Shown here: piece by piece, positions 1 through 8,248 of the stretch
Layout: each line of letters begins with the position of its first letter
How positions within the stretch are numbered: the first letter of the stretch is position 1
Translations under genes and position numbers: made by a program
Notes under the pieces: model-generated
Databases searched by the model: none
Told to the model about the DNA's origin: nothing
What the model saw: only the letters and a program-made list of their open reading frames with translations
Origin: Bradyrhizobium frederickii
GTDB lineage: Bacteria > Pseudomonadota > Alphaproteobacteria > Rhizobiales > Xanthobacteraceae
Direction: 5' to 3'
Length of the DNA stretch: 64,000 nt
Assembly (NCBI RefSeq): GCF_004570865.1
Contig: NZ_SPQS01000007.1
Location: 186,001 to 250,000 of the forward strand

Positions 1-1
1 G

Positions 2-139
2 AAGGTCTCGGTCGGCACCGAGATCGAGATCACGCAGGCCGGCATTCCCGACGTCATTCCGCCGGAGGCTTGCTATCTCGGCTGGCAGGAATCGCTGCGC
101 AATCTGGCGAAGCTGGTCGAGCCGGAGATCAATCAGTAG
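2..139 (+). CDS. SRPBCC / AHSA1-family protein, C-terminal end (partial)
   Basis: Only the last 45 codons lie in the window; the gene begins before base 1 and stops with TAG at 137-139. The tail reads GWQESLRNLAKLVEPEI, which is the usual C-terminal helix of AHSA1-like START-fold proteins (the family carrying the activator-of-Hsp90-ATPase homology domain). Such proteins bind small hydrophobic ligands, but no substrate can be read from this fragment. The family call rests on one helix only. Confidence 0.6.
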   Translation, partial: KVSVGTEIEITQAGIPDVIPPEACYLGWQESLRNLAKLVEPEINQ

Positions 140-159
140 CGACGACACCAGCATCGTAG

Positions 160-290
160 GTGGGCAAAGGCGCAAAGCGCCGTGCCCACGACCTTTCCGA
201 TACGGCGACAGACGCGTGGGCACGCTTCCGCCTTCGCTCTGCGAGCTTCGGCGGACAAGTCGCTTTGCCCACCCTACGGCACTTGCCAAG
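160..290. repeat. Bradyrhizobium-type GTGGGCA palindromic repeat
   Basis: The arms GTAGGTGGGCAAAG...CGTGCCCACG and CGTGGGCACG...CTTTGCCCACCCTACG face each other around a short spacer, so the transcript would fold into a long hairpin. The same element recurs twice at 17380-17700 in this window. It fills the gap between the SRPBCC gene and the cytochrome gene; no gene is visible in it. Confidence 0.75.
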
Positions 291-419
291 ATGGCGGGTA
301 CGGCGCTGCGCGCCTTTGCCCTGACGACGGCGCTGATGCGCGGTCTTGATGTGCGTCAAGCTGTCGGTGGGACAAAGCGGCTAGGAGCAGAAGTCTTCCC
401 TGCGGGCGTCGGAGGCGAG

Positions 420-869
420 ATGATGAGATCTGCTCTCGAATGGTTGATCATTGCCGGTCTGGCCGCCGGTGTCGCGACCGCTGCGAAGGCCGAAGAAGTC
501 GACATTGGCAAGGCCGAATTCCAGTCCTCGTGCGCGAGTTGTCATGGCGCGGAGGCAAAGGGCAACGGACCGGTCAGCGGCCAGCTCAAGACCCCGCCTT
601 CCGACCTGACCATGTTGGCCAAGAACAACAACGGGGTATTTCCCACCAACGCCGTCTACGAAACCATCTATGGGTCGAAATCAGTCACAGCTCACGGCAC
701 CCGTGAGATGCCCGTCTGGGGCGAGCGGTTCAACCCCATCGTCAACCTGCCTCACGCCGTCGATCCCTATTATTGGCAGAAGGCCGGGCCGCAGCAAAAC
801 CCGGAGGTCGTGGTGCGGACTCGCATTCTCGCGGTGATCGATTACCTGAACCGAATTCAGCAGAAATAG
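420..869 (+). CDS. periplasmic c-type cytochrome
   Basis: A 149-residue small class I cytochrome c acting as a periplasmic electron carrier. Residues 1-25 form a signal peptide (charged start, hydrophobic LIIAGLAAGVATA, AKA cleavage-like site). The haem site CASCH follows at about residue 38, and a downstream Met in REMPVWG is a good axial-ligand candidate. GGAGG at 411-415 precedes two adjacent ATGs at 420 and 423; spacing favours 423, so the true start may be one codon later. The open frame continues upstream to 216, but that part runs through the repeat and is not credible protein. It stands alone, convergent with the Hsp70-like gene. The redox partner cannot be inferred. Confidence 0.85.
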   Translation: MMRSALEWLIIAGLAAGVATAAKAEEVDIGKAEFQSSCASCHGAEAKGNGPVSGQLKTPPSDLTMLAKNNNGVFPTNAVYETIYGSKSVTAHGTREMPVWGERFNPIVNLPHAVDPYYWQKAGPQQNPEVVVRTRILAVIDYLNRIQQK

Positions 870-910
870 CGACCGAAACAACGTCCCGCAGGGACGCTGT
901 TCGCCGCTCG

Positions 911-2236
911 CTATGCCTGCGCGGTCAGCCCGCCGCCTGCGGTCCAACGATCCGGATCCGGGCTGTGCCCGATCAGCGCAAGCCCGTAGGCGATCGACTC
1001 GAACTGGTCGCCCGACATCAGGCGCTCGTTGCCGAACCGCTCGGCGAACAGCTTTCGCACGGCCGGCACGAACGAGCTGCCGCCGGTCAGGAAGACCTTC
1101 TCGATCTCGCGCGCGGCGATGCCGGCTTCGGCCAGCACCTTGTCGACGGTGGCGCCGAGCCGGGCGATGTCGTCGGCAATCCAGGATTCGAAATTCTTCC
1201 GCGTGATGGCCGCGCCGATGTCGACGCCGCCGCCCTTGAAACGGAAGTCGACCTCGTCCTGCGCCGACAGCGCGACCTTGGCGTCGGACACCGCGCGGTA
1301 CAGCGCAAAGCCGAGATCGAGATCGACGATGGTGATGAAGTCCTCGAGCAGAGCCGGCTTCAGCGCGGTGCGCGCAAGCTCCCGCAGCTCGCGCAGATCG
1401 CCGTTGCTCTTCATCATCGCCAGCTGATGCCAGCGCGCGAGATTGGTGTAATGGCCGCTGGGGATCGGCAGCACCTTGTCGAAGGAGCGGAAGCTGGAGC
1501 CCTTACCGAGCCGCGGCGAGACCACGTGATCGACGATACGATAATCGAACGTGTCGCCGGCAATCCCGATGCCGGCATGGCCGAGCGGCTCGGCGCGAAG
1601 GGCACCGCCTTTGCGCGAGAAGCGCATCACGGAGAAATCGCTGGTGCCGCCGCCGAAATCCGCAACCAGCACGGTGGCATCGCGCTCCAGCCTTCGGGCA
1701 AACGAGAACGCCGCGCCCACGGGCTCGTAGACATAGCGGGCATGGCCGGCGCCCAGGCGCTCGAACGCGGCGCGGTAGCGCTGCATCGCCAGCGCCTCGT
1801 CGGGATTGCCGCCGGCAAAGCGCACCGGGCGGCCAACCGTGATGGTCGACGTCTCGAAGCCGAACTTCTCGCCACCATGGCGCGCCAGCGTCCGCAGGAA
1901 CGCCGCCAGGATGTCCTCGAACTTGAAGCGCTGCCGGAACACCTGCGTGGTGTTGAAGCTGCTGCTCGCCGCAAAGGTCTTGAACGACTGCAGGAAGCGG
2001 TAGACGTGACGGCCTTCGAGGAATTGCTCGATCGCCCACGGGCCGCCCTCGGCCTGGGCGCCGGCGCCCGGCCGGTCCTCCCAGAAGCACAGCGCCGACA
2101 CGTAGACGCTGTGGCGCTGGCCGCCGTGGTCGAAGCGGATGGCCTCGACCCGGCGATCGTCCGCCGCAAGTGCGACGACCGTATTGCTGGTTCCAAAATC
2201 GATACCGATCGAGACGGCGGGCGAGGCGCTCGACAT
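911..2236 (-). CDS. Hsp70-family (YegD-like) ATPase
   Basis: A 441-residue protein of the actin/Hsp70 nucleotide-binding fold. The phosphate-1 motif IGIDFGTSNTVVALA is at the N-terminus, phosphate-2 VADFGGGTSDFS is central, and the adenosine motif LTGGSSFVPAVRKLF is near the C-terminus. Its length covers only the ATPase domain plus a short tail, as in E. coli YegD, so it lacks the peptide-binding domain of DnaK and is probably not a general chaperone. The start at 2236 (MSSASPAVSIGIDFG) was chosen because homology begins there; the frame is open to 2401 without plausible protein. It is monocistronic, with no visible DnaJ or GrpE partner. Confidence 0.88.
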   Translation of the reverse strand: MSSASPAVSIGIDFGTSNTVVALAADDRRVEAIRFDHGGQRHSVYVSALCFWEDRPGAGAQAEGGPWAIEQFLEGRHVYRFLQSFKTFAASSSFNTTQVFRQRFKFEDILAAFLRTLARHGGEKFGFETSTITVGRPVRFAGGNPDEALAMQRYRAAFERLGAGHARYVYEPVGAAFSFARRLERDATVLVADFGGGTSDFSVMRFSRKGGALRAEPLGHAGIGIAGDTFDYRIVDHVVSPRLGKGSSFRSFDKVLPIPSGHYTNLARWHQLAMMKSNGDLRELRELARTALKPALLEDFITIVDLDLGFALYRAVSDAKVALSAQDEVDFRFKGGGVDIGAAITRKNFESWIADDIARLGATVDKVLAEAGIAAREIEKVFLTGGSSFVPAVRKLFAERFGNERLMSGDQFESIAYGLALIGHSPDPDRWTAGGGLTAQA

Positions 2237-2504
2237 GAACCACTCTGACAGATGATTGGAAGGGGGCAGATCACTAGCGGCTTTGACTTGTCCTGCCAAG
2301 TCCGTCCGCTGCAGTGCGGCCGGAACTTGGCTTCCATCGCCTCGGGATCCCGTCTCGCAGCGAACGATTCGGCCTCTCTTGGCCATAAATGAACCCGGCA
2401 ATCTCAGCCGCCGTACCTTTTAGGCCCGTACCGGCCGCATTAACCCCGCGTTATGCTGCAATGCGGCGCATCGAATGCTGCTATGCAAACAAGACCGTAG
2501 ACGT

Positions 2505-2521
2505 TGGCATCTGGTATACAT
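2505..2521. promoter_or_regulatory. possible operator, variant of the TGGNAT-N5-ATNCCA family
   Basis: TGGCATCTGGTATACAT matches the left half (TGGCAT) and most of the right half (ATAC) of the sites at 6638, 8131 and 9697 with identical spacing; the terminal CCA is degenerate. It lies about 70 bases upstream of the small gene at 2593 and just ahead of its structured leader. It is the weakest member of the group. Confidence 0.4.
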
Positions 2522-2522
2522 A

Positions 2523-2589
2523 AATTCCCTTCGCCAAGAGACGCCAAGACTGACCGTCATTAGGACTGACCGTCTCGAGAAAGGGAATT
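2523..2589 (+). promoter_or_regulatory. structured 5' leader that can sequester a ribosome binding site
   Basis: AATTCCCTT at 2523-2531 is perfectly complementary to AAGGGAATT at 2581-2589, which contains the Shine-Dalgarno AAGGGA of the gene at 2593. An inner pair GAGACG (2538-2543) with CGTCTC (2571-2576) extends the stem. Inside the loop GACTGACCGTC is repeated directly at 2548-2558 and 2564-2574, so GACG near 2540 could pair with either CGTC copy. This gives two alternative folds. The pairing is seen directly; a regulatory role is inferred. Confidence 0.5.
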
Positions 2590-2592
2590 CCA

Positions 2593-2730
2593 ATGTCCAA
2601 GACCGCTTCCGTTGCCCTCGCCCCCTCCGCCTCGCTGTTCGCCCGCGTGATGGCCGCGATCGACAGCTTCCTGATGGCGAGCGCCGAGATTTCCAACCGC
2701 AACGGCGAACTGCCGCGTTTCGGCTTGTAA
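2593..2730 (+). CDS. small hypothetical protein, 45 aa
   Basis: A 45-codon frame beginning [20 protein letters not shown] and ending with an FGL terminus. It has AAGGGA seven bases before ATG, a structured leader upstream and a strong terminator at 2790. It has a mildly hydrophobic amphipathic centre and no signal-peptide cleavage site or motif. I recall similar 40-50 residue proteins with a NGxxPxFG-like end as common in Bradyrhizobium, but their function is unknown to me. The complete transcription unit (leader, SD, ORF, terminator) argues that it is expressed. Confidence 0.7.
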   Translation: MSKTASVALAPSASLFARVMAAIDSFLMASAEISNRNGELPRFGL

Positions 2731-2789
2731 GAAGGGCTTATCTGCCGCCGAGCGACGGGCCGGCAGATCCCGCCCCACTCTACTTGATC

Positions 2790-2822
2790 AAATGGCCCCC
2801 ACCTCGGGGCCATTTGCTTTTG
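2790..2822 (+). terminator. rho-independent terminator after the 45-aa gene
   Basis: AAATGGCCCC at 2790-2799 pairs perfectly with GGGGCCATTT at 2806-2815 across a six-base loop, followed by GCTTTTGC. Confidence 0.85.
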
Positions 2823-3173
2823 CATTCGCTTAGCAGCTGCGACAATGTGTCCGACCGGGCCCCTCCCGATCCGATTGTTTGTTTGCTGGCATCTCGCATA
2901 CCATTCGACCAGCAAAGAACGATCGCACAATCCAAGGTGTGAGGCGGGGAAACGTAGCACGCGACGGGAAGAGCCGAAGGGCACGAGCGCGGCGCCCTTG
3001 GTAGCCTTAGCCAAAAGGAGCGGATGCCGCGCCTTATCCCTGATCATAGAGTTTCTATCGGACTACCATGGGAGATCGACCGCAAGGGTGACACCGGGTA
3101 TCTGGAATCGAAATGGGCTGACGCAAGCCGACAAAGAGCGGCTGCGCTGAGGGTTCGACAGGGAGAGAAACAG
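2823..3173 (+). other. intergenic region upstream of tctC
   Basis: About 350 bases without a convincing gene. It must hold the promoter of the tctCBA operon; a purine-rich GGGAGAGAAACAG lies directly before the tctC ATG. I see no clear palindromic operator or riboswitch here, in contrast to the other transport genes nearby. Confidence 0.5.
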
Positions 3174-4178
3174 ATGAAGCCACTCGTTCTGAATGTCGCC
3201 GTGGCGGCAATCGCCATGTCATGCATCAGCAGCACCGCAAGCCGTGCAGCCTGGGAGCCGGTCCGCCCGGTCGAGTTTATCGTGCCCGCGGGCACCGGCG
3301 GCGGCGCCGATCAGATGGCGCGCACCATCCAGGGCATCGTCACCAAGCACAATCTGATGAAGCAGCCGCTGGTCGTCATCAACAAGGCCGGCGGCGCGGG
3401 CGGCGAAGGCTTCCTGGATGTGAAAACGTCGTCGGGCAATCCTCACAAGATCATCATCACGCTGTCGAACCTGTTCACGACGCCGCTGGCAACGGGGATT
3501 CCTTTCAACTGGAAGGATTTGACGCCGGTGGCGATGCTGGCCCTCGACGAGTTCGTGCTCTGGGTCAATGCCGAGAAGCCGTACGCCACCGTCAAGGACT
3601 ACGTCGACGCGGCGAAGAAGGCACCCTCCGGCTCATTCAAGATGGGCGGCACCGGCTCGAAGCAGGAGGACCAGATCATCACGGTCGGCATCGAGAAGGC
3701 GATCGATGCGAAGTTCACCTACATCCCCTACAAGGGCGGCGGCGAAGTCGCGGTGCAGCTCGTCGGCAACCACGTCGATTCGACCGTCAACAATCCGATC
3801 GAGGCGGTCGCGCAATGGCGCGGCGGCAAGCTTCGTCCGCTCTGCGTGTTCGACGCCCAGCCGATGGCCTATGACGAGCCGATCGCCGACGGCAAGGCCT
3901 GGAAGGATATTCCGACCTGCAAGTCGCAGGGCCTCGCGATGGAATATCTGATGCTGCGCGGCGTGTTCATGCCGCCAAAGGTCACGAAGGATCAGACCGA
4001 ATATTATGTCGAGCTGTTCAAGAAGGTCCGCGCCACGCCCGAATGGCAGGACTTCATGAAGAGCGGCGCCTTCAACACGACCTTCCTGACCGGCGCCGAC
4101 TACGCCAAGTGGGTCGAGGCGGAGGAGAAGCGCCACGAAGGCCTGATGAAGGAAGCCGGCTTCCTCGCATCGAATTGA
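3174..4178 (+). CDS. tctC: tripartite tricarboxylate transporter substrate-binding protein (TctC/Bug family)
   Basis: A 334-residue periplasmic binding protein of the Bug family that delivers a carboxylate to the TctAB membrane complex. A signal peptide covers residues 1-25. The mature start (WEPVRPVEFIVPAGTGGGADQMAR) has the hallmark beta-strand and glycine-rich loop that contact the carboxylate in Bug structures. Length is normal for the family. ATG at 3174 is chosen because it starts a good signal peptide behind GGGAGAG; the frame open to 3024 is not protein-like. It is the first gene of tctC-tctB-tctA. The substrate is unknown; the neighbouring oxalate/formate antiporters suggest a small di- or tricarboxylate. 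Confidence 0.92.
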   Translation: MKPLVLNVAVAAIAMSCISSTASRAAWEPVRPVEFIVPAGTGGGADQMARTIQGIVTKHNLMKQPLVVINKAGGAGGEGFLDVKTSSGNPHKIIITLSNLFTTPLATGIPFNWKDLTPVAMLALDEFVLWVNAEKPYATVKDYVDAAKKAPSGSFKMGGTGSKQEDQIITVGIEKAIDAKFTYIPYKGGGEVAVQLVGNHVDSTVNNPIEAVAQWRGGKLRPLCVFDAQPMAYDEPIADGKAWKDIPTCKSQGLAMEYLMLRGVFMPPKVTKDQTEYYVELFKKVRATPEWQDFMKSGAFNTTFLTGADYAKWVEAEEKRHEGLMKEAGFLASN

Positions 4179-4263
4179 GCCGCGACATCGGCGAGGGCTG
4201 AGGACGCTTGTCGTCCTCACGCCTGCCGCGACCGCGAAAATTGCGTTCCCGCCTGGAGGTCCC

Positions 4264-4761
4264 ATGACTGAACGATCCGGATCCGCATCTGGCCCCGCCC
4301 ACAAGACGCTGGAAATCGGCATGGCGCTGCTGATCGGCGTCTTCGGCCTCGTCGTGATCTTCGGCAGCCTGAAGGCCGGCATCAACTGGGGCGCGGAGGG
4401 CCCGCGTGCCGGCTTCTTCCCCTTCTATATCGGCGCCGCCATCGTCGTGGCGAGCGCCATCAACCTCTGGCATGCGCAACGCGACGACGACGGCCGGCTG
4501 TTCGCCGAATGGGGACAGCTGCGCCAGGTCATGAGCGTCGTCGTGCCGACCGCGATCTATGTCGGGTCGATGCCGTTCATCGGCCTCTACATCGCCTCCA
4601 TGGTCTTCATTGCCTGGTTCATGCGCTGGCTCGGCGGCTATCGCTGGCTGACGGTCGTTGCCGTGGCGGTCGGCATGCCGGTCCTGACCTATCTGATCTT
4701 CGAGCGCTGGTTCCTGGTCCCGCTCCCCAAGGGTCCGCTCGAGGAATGGCTCGGTCTGTAA
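4264..4761 (+). CDS. tctB: tripartite tricarboxylate transporter small membrane subunit TctB
   Basis: A 165-residue integral membrane protein with about four hydrophobic segments, including IGMALLIGVFGLVVIFGSL near the N-terminus. PRAGFFPFYIG is typical of TctB and follows the first helix. It is the small membrane subunit that pairs with TctA. It lies 85 bases after tctC and 43 before tctA, with GGAGGTCCC before its ATG, so it belongs to one operon. Confidence 0.9.
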   Translation: MTERSGSASGPAHKTLEIGMALLIGVFGLVVIFGSLKAGINWGAEGPRAGFFPFYIGAAIVVASAINLWHAQRDDDGRLFAEWGQLRQVMSVVVPTAIYVGSMPFIGLYIASMVFIAWFMRWLGGYRWLTVVAVAVGMPVLTYLIFERWFLVPLPKGPLEEWLGL

Positions 4762-4804
4762 GGGCCGCGCATCTGTTCACTGACTGCTGCTGCAGGATAT
4801 CGAT

Positions 4805-6304
4805 ATGGAAGAGTTGGCCAATCTGTTTCACGGCTTCGCGGTCGCCCTGCAGCCCTACAACATCATGCTGATGATCATCGGCATCACGCTCGGGGTCATC
4901 ATCGGCGTGCTGCCGGGGCTCGGCGGCGCCAACGGTGTTGCGATCCTGCTTCCCTTGACCTTCAGCATGCCGCCGACATCGGCGATCATCATGCTGTCCT
5001 GCATCTATTGGGGCGCGCTGTTCGGCGGCGCCATCACCTCGATCCTGTTCAACATCCCCGGCGAGCCCTGGTCGGTGGCGACCACCTTCGACGGCTATCC
5101 GATGGCGCAGCAGGGCAAGCCCGGCGAAGCCCTGACCGCCGCCTTCACCTCCTCCTTCGTGGGCGCGCTGTTCGCCGTCATCATGATCACGCTGGTTGCG
5201 CCGCTCGTCGCAGGCTTCGCGCTGAGATTCGGGCCGGCGGAGAAGTTCGCGGTGTACTTCCTCGCCTTCTGCAGCTTCGTCGGCCTCAGCAAGGAGCCGC
5301 CGTTCAAGACCATCGCGGCGATGATGATGGGCTTTGCGCTCGCGGCGGTCGGGCTCGATTCCATCACCGGACAATTGCGACTGACCTTCGGCGTCACCGA
5401 GCTGCTCAACGGATTCGACTTCCTGATCGCCGTGATCGGCCTGTTCGGCATCGGCGAGATCCTGCTGACCATGGAGGAAGGGCTGGCTTTCCGCGGCGGC
5501 AATGCCAGCATCAACCTTCGGGTGGTGCTGCAGACCTGGCGGGAATTGCCCGCCTATTGGATGACCTCGCTGCGCTCCTGCCTGATCGGCTGCTGGATGG
5601 GCGTCACGCCCGCCGGCGCAACGCCGGCCTCCTTCATGAGCTACGGCATCGCCAAGCGCCTGTCGCGACGCGGCAACAATTTCGGCAAGGGCGAGATCGA
5701 AGGCGTGATCGCGCCTGAGACGGCCGCACATGCGGCGGGCACTTCGGCGCTGCTGCCGATGCTGTCGCTCGGCGTGCCGGGCTCCCCGACCGCCGCCGTC
5801 CTGCTCGGCGGCTTGCTGATCTGGGGCCTGCAGCCCGGCCCCATGCTGTTCGTCGAGCAGAAGGAGTTCGTCTGGGGCCTGATCGCGTCGATGTATCTCG
5901 GCAACCTCGCCGGCCTCATCGTCGTGCTCACCTGCGTGCCCATCTTCGCCGCGATCCTCCGCGTGCCCTTCGGCATCATCGCGCCGCTCATCCTGGTGCT
6001 GTGTGCGATCGGCGCCTATTCGGTGCACAACAGCACCTTCGACGTGATGCTGATGCTGGTGTTCGGCGTGCTCGGCTATCTCCTGAAGAAGTGCAACTAT
6101 CCGCTCGCACCGCTGGTGCTCGCCATCGTGCTCGGCGACAAGGCGGAGGAAGCCTTCCGGCAATCGCTGCTGGGATCGCAAGGCTCGCTCGGCATCTTCT
6201 TCTCCAACGGCCTCGTCAGCACGATCATGGCGCTCGGTCTGGTCGCCCTGTTCTGGTCCGCGATCCAGGAAGGCTACAGCCGGCTGCGCACGTCGATGGC
6301 GTGA
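4805..6304 (+). CDS. tctA: tripartite tricarboxylate transporter permease TctA
   Basis: A 499-residue large membrane subunit that moves the carboxylate in cation symport. It has 10-12 hydrophobic segments and the conserved TctA signatures GVLPGLGGANGVAILLPLTF near residue 35, YWGALFGGAITSILFNIPGEP near residue 65, and a second GVPGSPTAAVLLGG element near residue 320, matching the internal repeat of the family. Length is as expected. It is the last gene of the operon. The following 400 bases hold two operator-like sites and no gene. Confidence 0.93.
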   Translation: MEELANLFHGFAVALQPYNIMLMIIGITLGVIIGVLPGLGGANGVAILLPLTFSMPPTSAIIMLSCIYWGALFGGAITSILFNIPGEPWSVATTFDGYPMAQQGKPGEALTAAFTSSFVGALFAVIMITLVAPLVAGFALRFGPAEKFAVYFLAFCSFVGLSKEPPFKTIAAMMMGFALAAVGLDSITGQLRLTFGVTELLNGFDFLIAVIGLFGIGEILLTMEEGLAFRGGNASINLRVVLQTWRELPAYWMTSLRSCLIGCWMGVTPAGATPASFMSYGIAKRLSRRGNNFGKGEIEGVIAPETAAHAAGTSALLPMLSLGVPGSPTAAVLLGGLLIWGLQPGPMLFVEQKEFVWGLIASMYLGNLAGLIVVLTCVPIFAAILRVPFGIIAPLILVLCAIGAYSVHNSTFDVMLMLVFGVLGYLLKKCNYPLAPLVLAIVLGDKAEEAFRQSLLGSQGSLGIFFSNGLVSTIMALGLVALFWSAIQEGYSRLRTSMA

Positions 6305-6355
6305 GGCGCCGGCGCCGCGCCGCTTCGCCTGCCAGATTGCCGCAGGCCGGACTTC

Positions 6356-6372
6356 TGGAATATAGAATTCCA
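6356..6372. promoter_or_regulatory. inverted-repeat operator-like site, TGGAAT-N5-ATTCCA
   Basis: TGGAATATAGAATTCCA has perfect 6-bp arms with a 5-bp centre and is the most symmetrical of five related sites. It lies in the gap between tctA and the first MFS gene, about 335 bases before the latter. No gene was found on either strand of this gap, so it may act at a distance with the site at 6638. Confidence 0.55.
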
Positions 6373-6637
6373 GGGCGTTGAGCCGCCTTCGACGACAGGT
6401 GCGTCGGCGGCGCAAGCGGCGCCCGCGTGGAAAATCCCAACCGGACCAGGCGTTCGACAGCGCGTCTGCGGTTTCGGCGCCGCAGGTGATATATGATCAA
6501 TATCAATGGCTTATGTGTAAACGACCGCGCTCTCGCCGCAGGCCGTAGGCAATTCGGGGCTTTACAATTCGATGCTCATGCCGCATGTGAACAGGGCCGC
6601 GTTATTTCGCCGCACCTCGCCCTCCCAGCTTGAATCT

Positions 6638-6654
6638 TGGCATAATGCATACCA
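6638..6654. promoter_or_regulatory. inverted-repeat operator-like site upstream of MFS gene 1
   Basis: TGGCATAATGCATACCA has TGG/CCA ends, AT/AT inner pairs and a 5-bp centre, 54 bases before the ATG at 6708. It shares pattern and spacing with sites at 6356, 8131 and 9697. GntR and IclR regulators bind sites of this general look; the actual protein is not in the window. Confidence 0.6.
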
Positions 6655-6707
6655 GGATGCCCGCCAGCGCATGCATAAAAATGATCGGCGCGTTGGGAGG
6701 GTTTTGA

Positions 6708-7997
6708 ATGACGGACATGGTGCAGTCGGCAGCGGCCCCTAGTGTCACCCGTGTGAGCGATGCTTATCGCTGGGCGCAATTGGCCATCGGCGTAGGCGCG
6801 ATGGTGATGATCGCCAATTATCAATACGGCTGGACGTTCTTCGTCCCCGACATCCAGAAGACGTTCGGCTGGGATCGCGCGTCGATCCAATGGGCCTTTA
6901 CTCTGTTCGTGCTGTTCGAGACCTGGCTGGTGCCGATCGAAGGATGGTTCGTCGACAAATACGGTCCGCGAATCGTCGTGCTGGTCGGCGGCGTGCTCTG
7001 CGCCATCGGCTGGGCGATCAACGCGCAGGCCACCACCCTCAACGGCTATTATCTCGGCATGATCATCGCGGGCATCGGCGCCGGCGGCGTCTACGGCACC
7101 TGCGTCGGCAATGCGCTGAAATGGTTTCCGGACAAGCGCGGTCTCGCCGCGGGCATCACCGCCGCGGGCTTCGGCGCAGGCTCCGCGCTCACGGTCGCGC
7201 CGATCCAGGCCATGATCAAGGACAGCGGTTTCCAGGCCACCTTCCTCTATTTCGGTCTCGGCCAGGGCATCATCATCTGCATCCTCGCCTTCTTCCTGCT
7301 GTCGCCGAAAGCGGGCCAGGTGCCGAACGTGGTGGCAAACGCCAATCTGCTCCAGACCCGGCGCAACTACCAGCCGACCGAGGTTTTGCGTCAGCCGATC
7401 TTCTGGCTGATGTACTTCATGTTCGTGATCGTCGGTGCCGGCGGCCTGATGGTGACGGCCAATCTTAAGCCGATCGCGGCCGACTGGAAGGTCGACAACG
7501 TGCCGGTCACGCTGATGGCGGTGACGATGACCGCAGTGACGTTCGCGGCCACGATCGACCGCGTGCTCAACGGCCTGACGCGTCCGTTCTTCGGCTGGAT
7601 CTCCGACATGATCGGCCGCGAGAACACGATGTTCATCGCCTTCGGCATGGAAGGCTTCGGCATCTGGATGCTCTACCTCTGGGGCCACGATCCGATCTGG
7701 TTCGTGCTGCTCTCCGGCTTCGTGTTCTTTGCCTGGGGTGAGATCTACTCGCTGTTCCCCTCGACCTGCACCGATACGTTCGGCGCCAAGTTCGCGACCA
7801 CCAATGCCGGCCTGCTCTACACCGCCAAGGGCACCGCCGCGCTGCTGGTGCCGATCGCCAACTACATGCAGCAATCGTCGGGCACCTGGGACAGCGTGTT
7901 CATCATCGCAGCCGGCGCCAACATCCTGGCCTCGCTGCTGGCGATCGCGGTGCTCAAGCCCTGGCGCAAGGTCGTGGTCGCAAAATCGACCGTCTGA
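6708..7997 (+). CDS. oxalate/formate-antiporter-type MFS transporter
   Basis: A 429-residue major facilitator with 12 predicted helices. The MFS loop-2/3 motif appears as FVDKYGPRIVVLVGG near residue 80. GTCVGNALKWFPDKRGLAAGI and the loop FGWISDMIGREN are hallmarks of the oxalate:formate antiporter subgroup (OFA/OxlT-like). These exchange dicarboxylates for monocarboxylates, or import them, across the inner membrane. GGGAGG precedes ATG at 6708, and a strong terminator follows at 8028. The next MFS gene is a close paralogue with a similar leader. Sequence alone does not separate oxalate from other carboxylates, but the formate dehydrogenase cluster at 23 kb is consistent with oxalate/formate use. 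Confidence 0.88.
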   Translation: MTDMVQSAAAPSVTRVSDAYRWAQLAIGVGAMVMIANYQYGWTFFVPDIQKTFGWDRASIQWAFTLFVLFETWLVPIEGWFVDKYGPRIVVLVGGVLCAIGWAINAQATTLNGYYLGMIIAGIGAGGVYGTCVGNALKWFPDKRGLAAGITAAGFGAGSALTVAPIQAMIKDSGFQATFLYFGLGQGIIICILAFFLLSPKAGQVPNVVANANLLQTRRNYQPTEVLRQPIFWLMYFMFVIVGAGGLMVTANLKPIAADWKVDNVPVTLMAVTMTAVTFAATIDRVLNGLTRPFFGWISDMIGRENTMFIAFGMEGFGIWMLYLWGHDPIWFVLLSGFVFFAWGEIYSLFPSTCTDTFGAKFATTNAGLLYTAKGTAALLVPIANYMQQSSGTWDSVFIIAAGANILASLLAIAVLKPWRKVVVAKSTV

Positions 7998-8027
7998 CCC
8001 GCTCCGCCACAGCTCCTCATCGAGCAG

Positions 8028-8054
8028 ACGCCCGGCCTCATGGCCGGGCGTTTT
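8028..8054 (+). terminator. rho-independent terminator after MFS gene 1
   Basis: ACGCCCGGCC (8028-8037) pairs perfectly with GGCCGGGCGT (8042-8051) across TCAT, followed by TTTCGTTT. It separates the two MFS genes into independent units. Confidence 0.9.
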
Positions 8055-8130
8055 CGTTTGCTGCGAAGTCAGGGGATCGCGCTGGAACTCTCGCTGATGT
8101 CGAAGTCGGGACAAGTTAGGGCTTGCAATC

Positions 8131-8147
8131 TGGAATATCGTATACCA
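8131..8147. promoter_or_regulatory. inverted-repeat operator-like site upstream of MFS gene 2
   Basis: TGGAATATCGTATACCA matches the TGGNAT-N5-ATNCCA pattern exactly and lies about 100 bases before the ATG at 8249. Its left half resembles the 6356 site (TGGAAT), its right half the 9697 site (ATACCA). Confidence 0.6.
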
Positions 8148-8248
8148 ATCTCCGCCCCGCGCCTGCGACGATAAGCCACAATATTTGCGACATCAGGTCA
8201 CCTTGCCACCCTGCATCGCAATCAATCAGGCGCGTTGGGAGGTTCTTG

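Noticed and set aside
4619..6415. A 598-codon minus-strand frame opposite tctA
   Set aside because: Charged, repetitive translation typical of the antisense of membrane-protein genes; tctA is certain.
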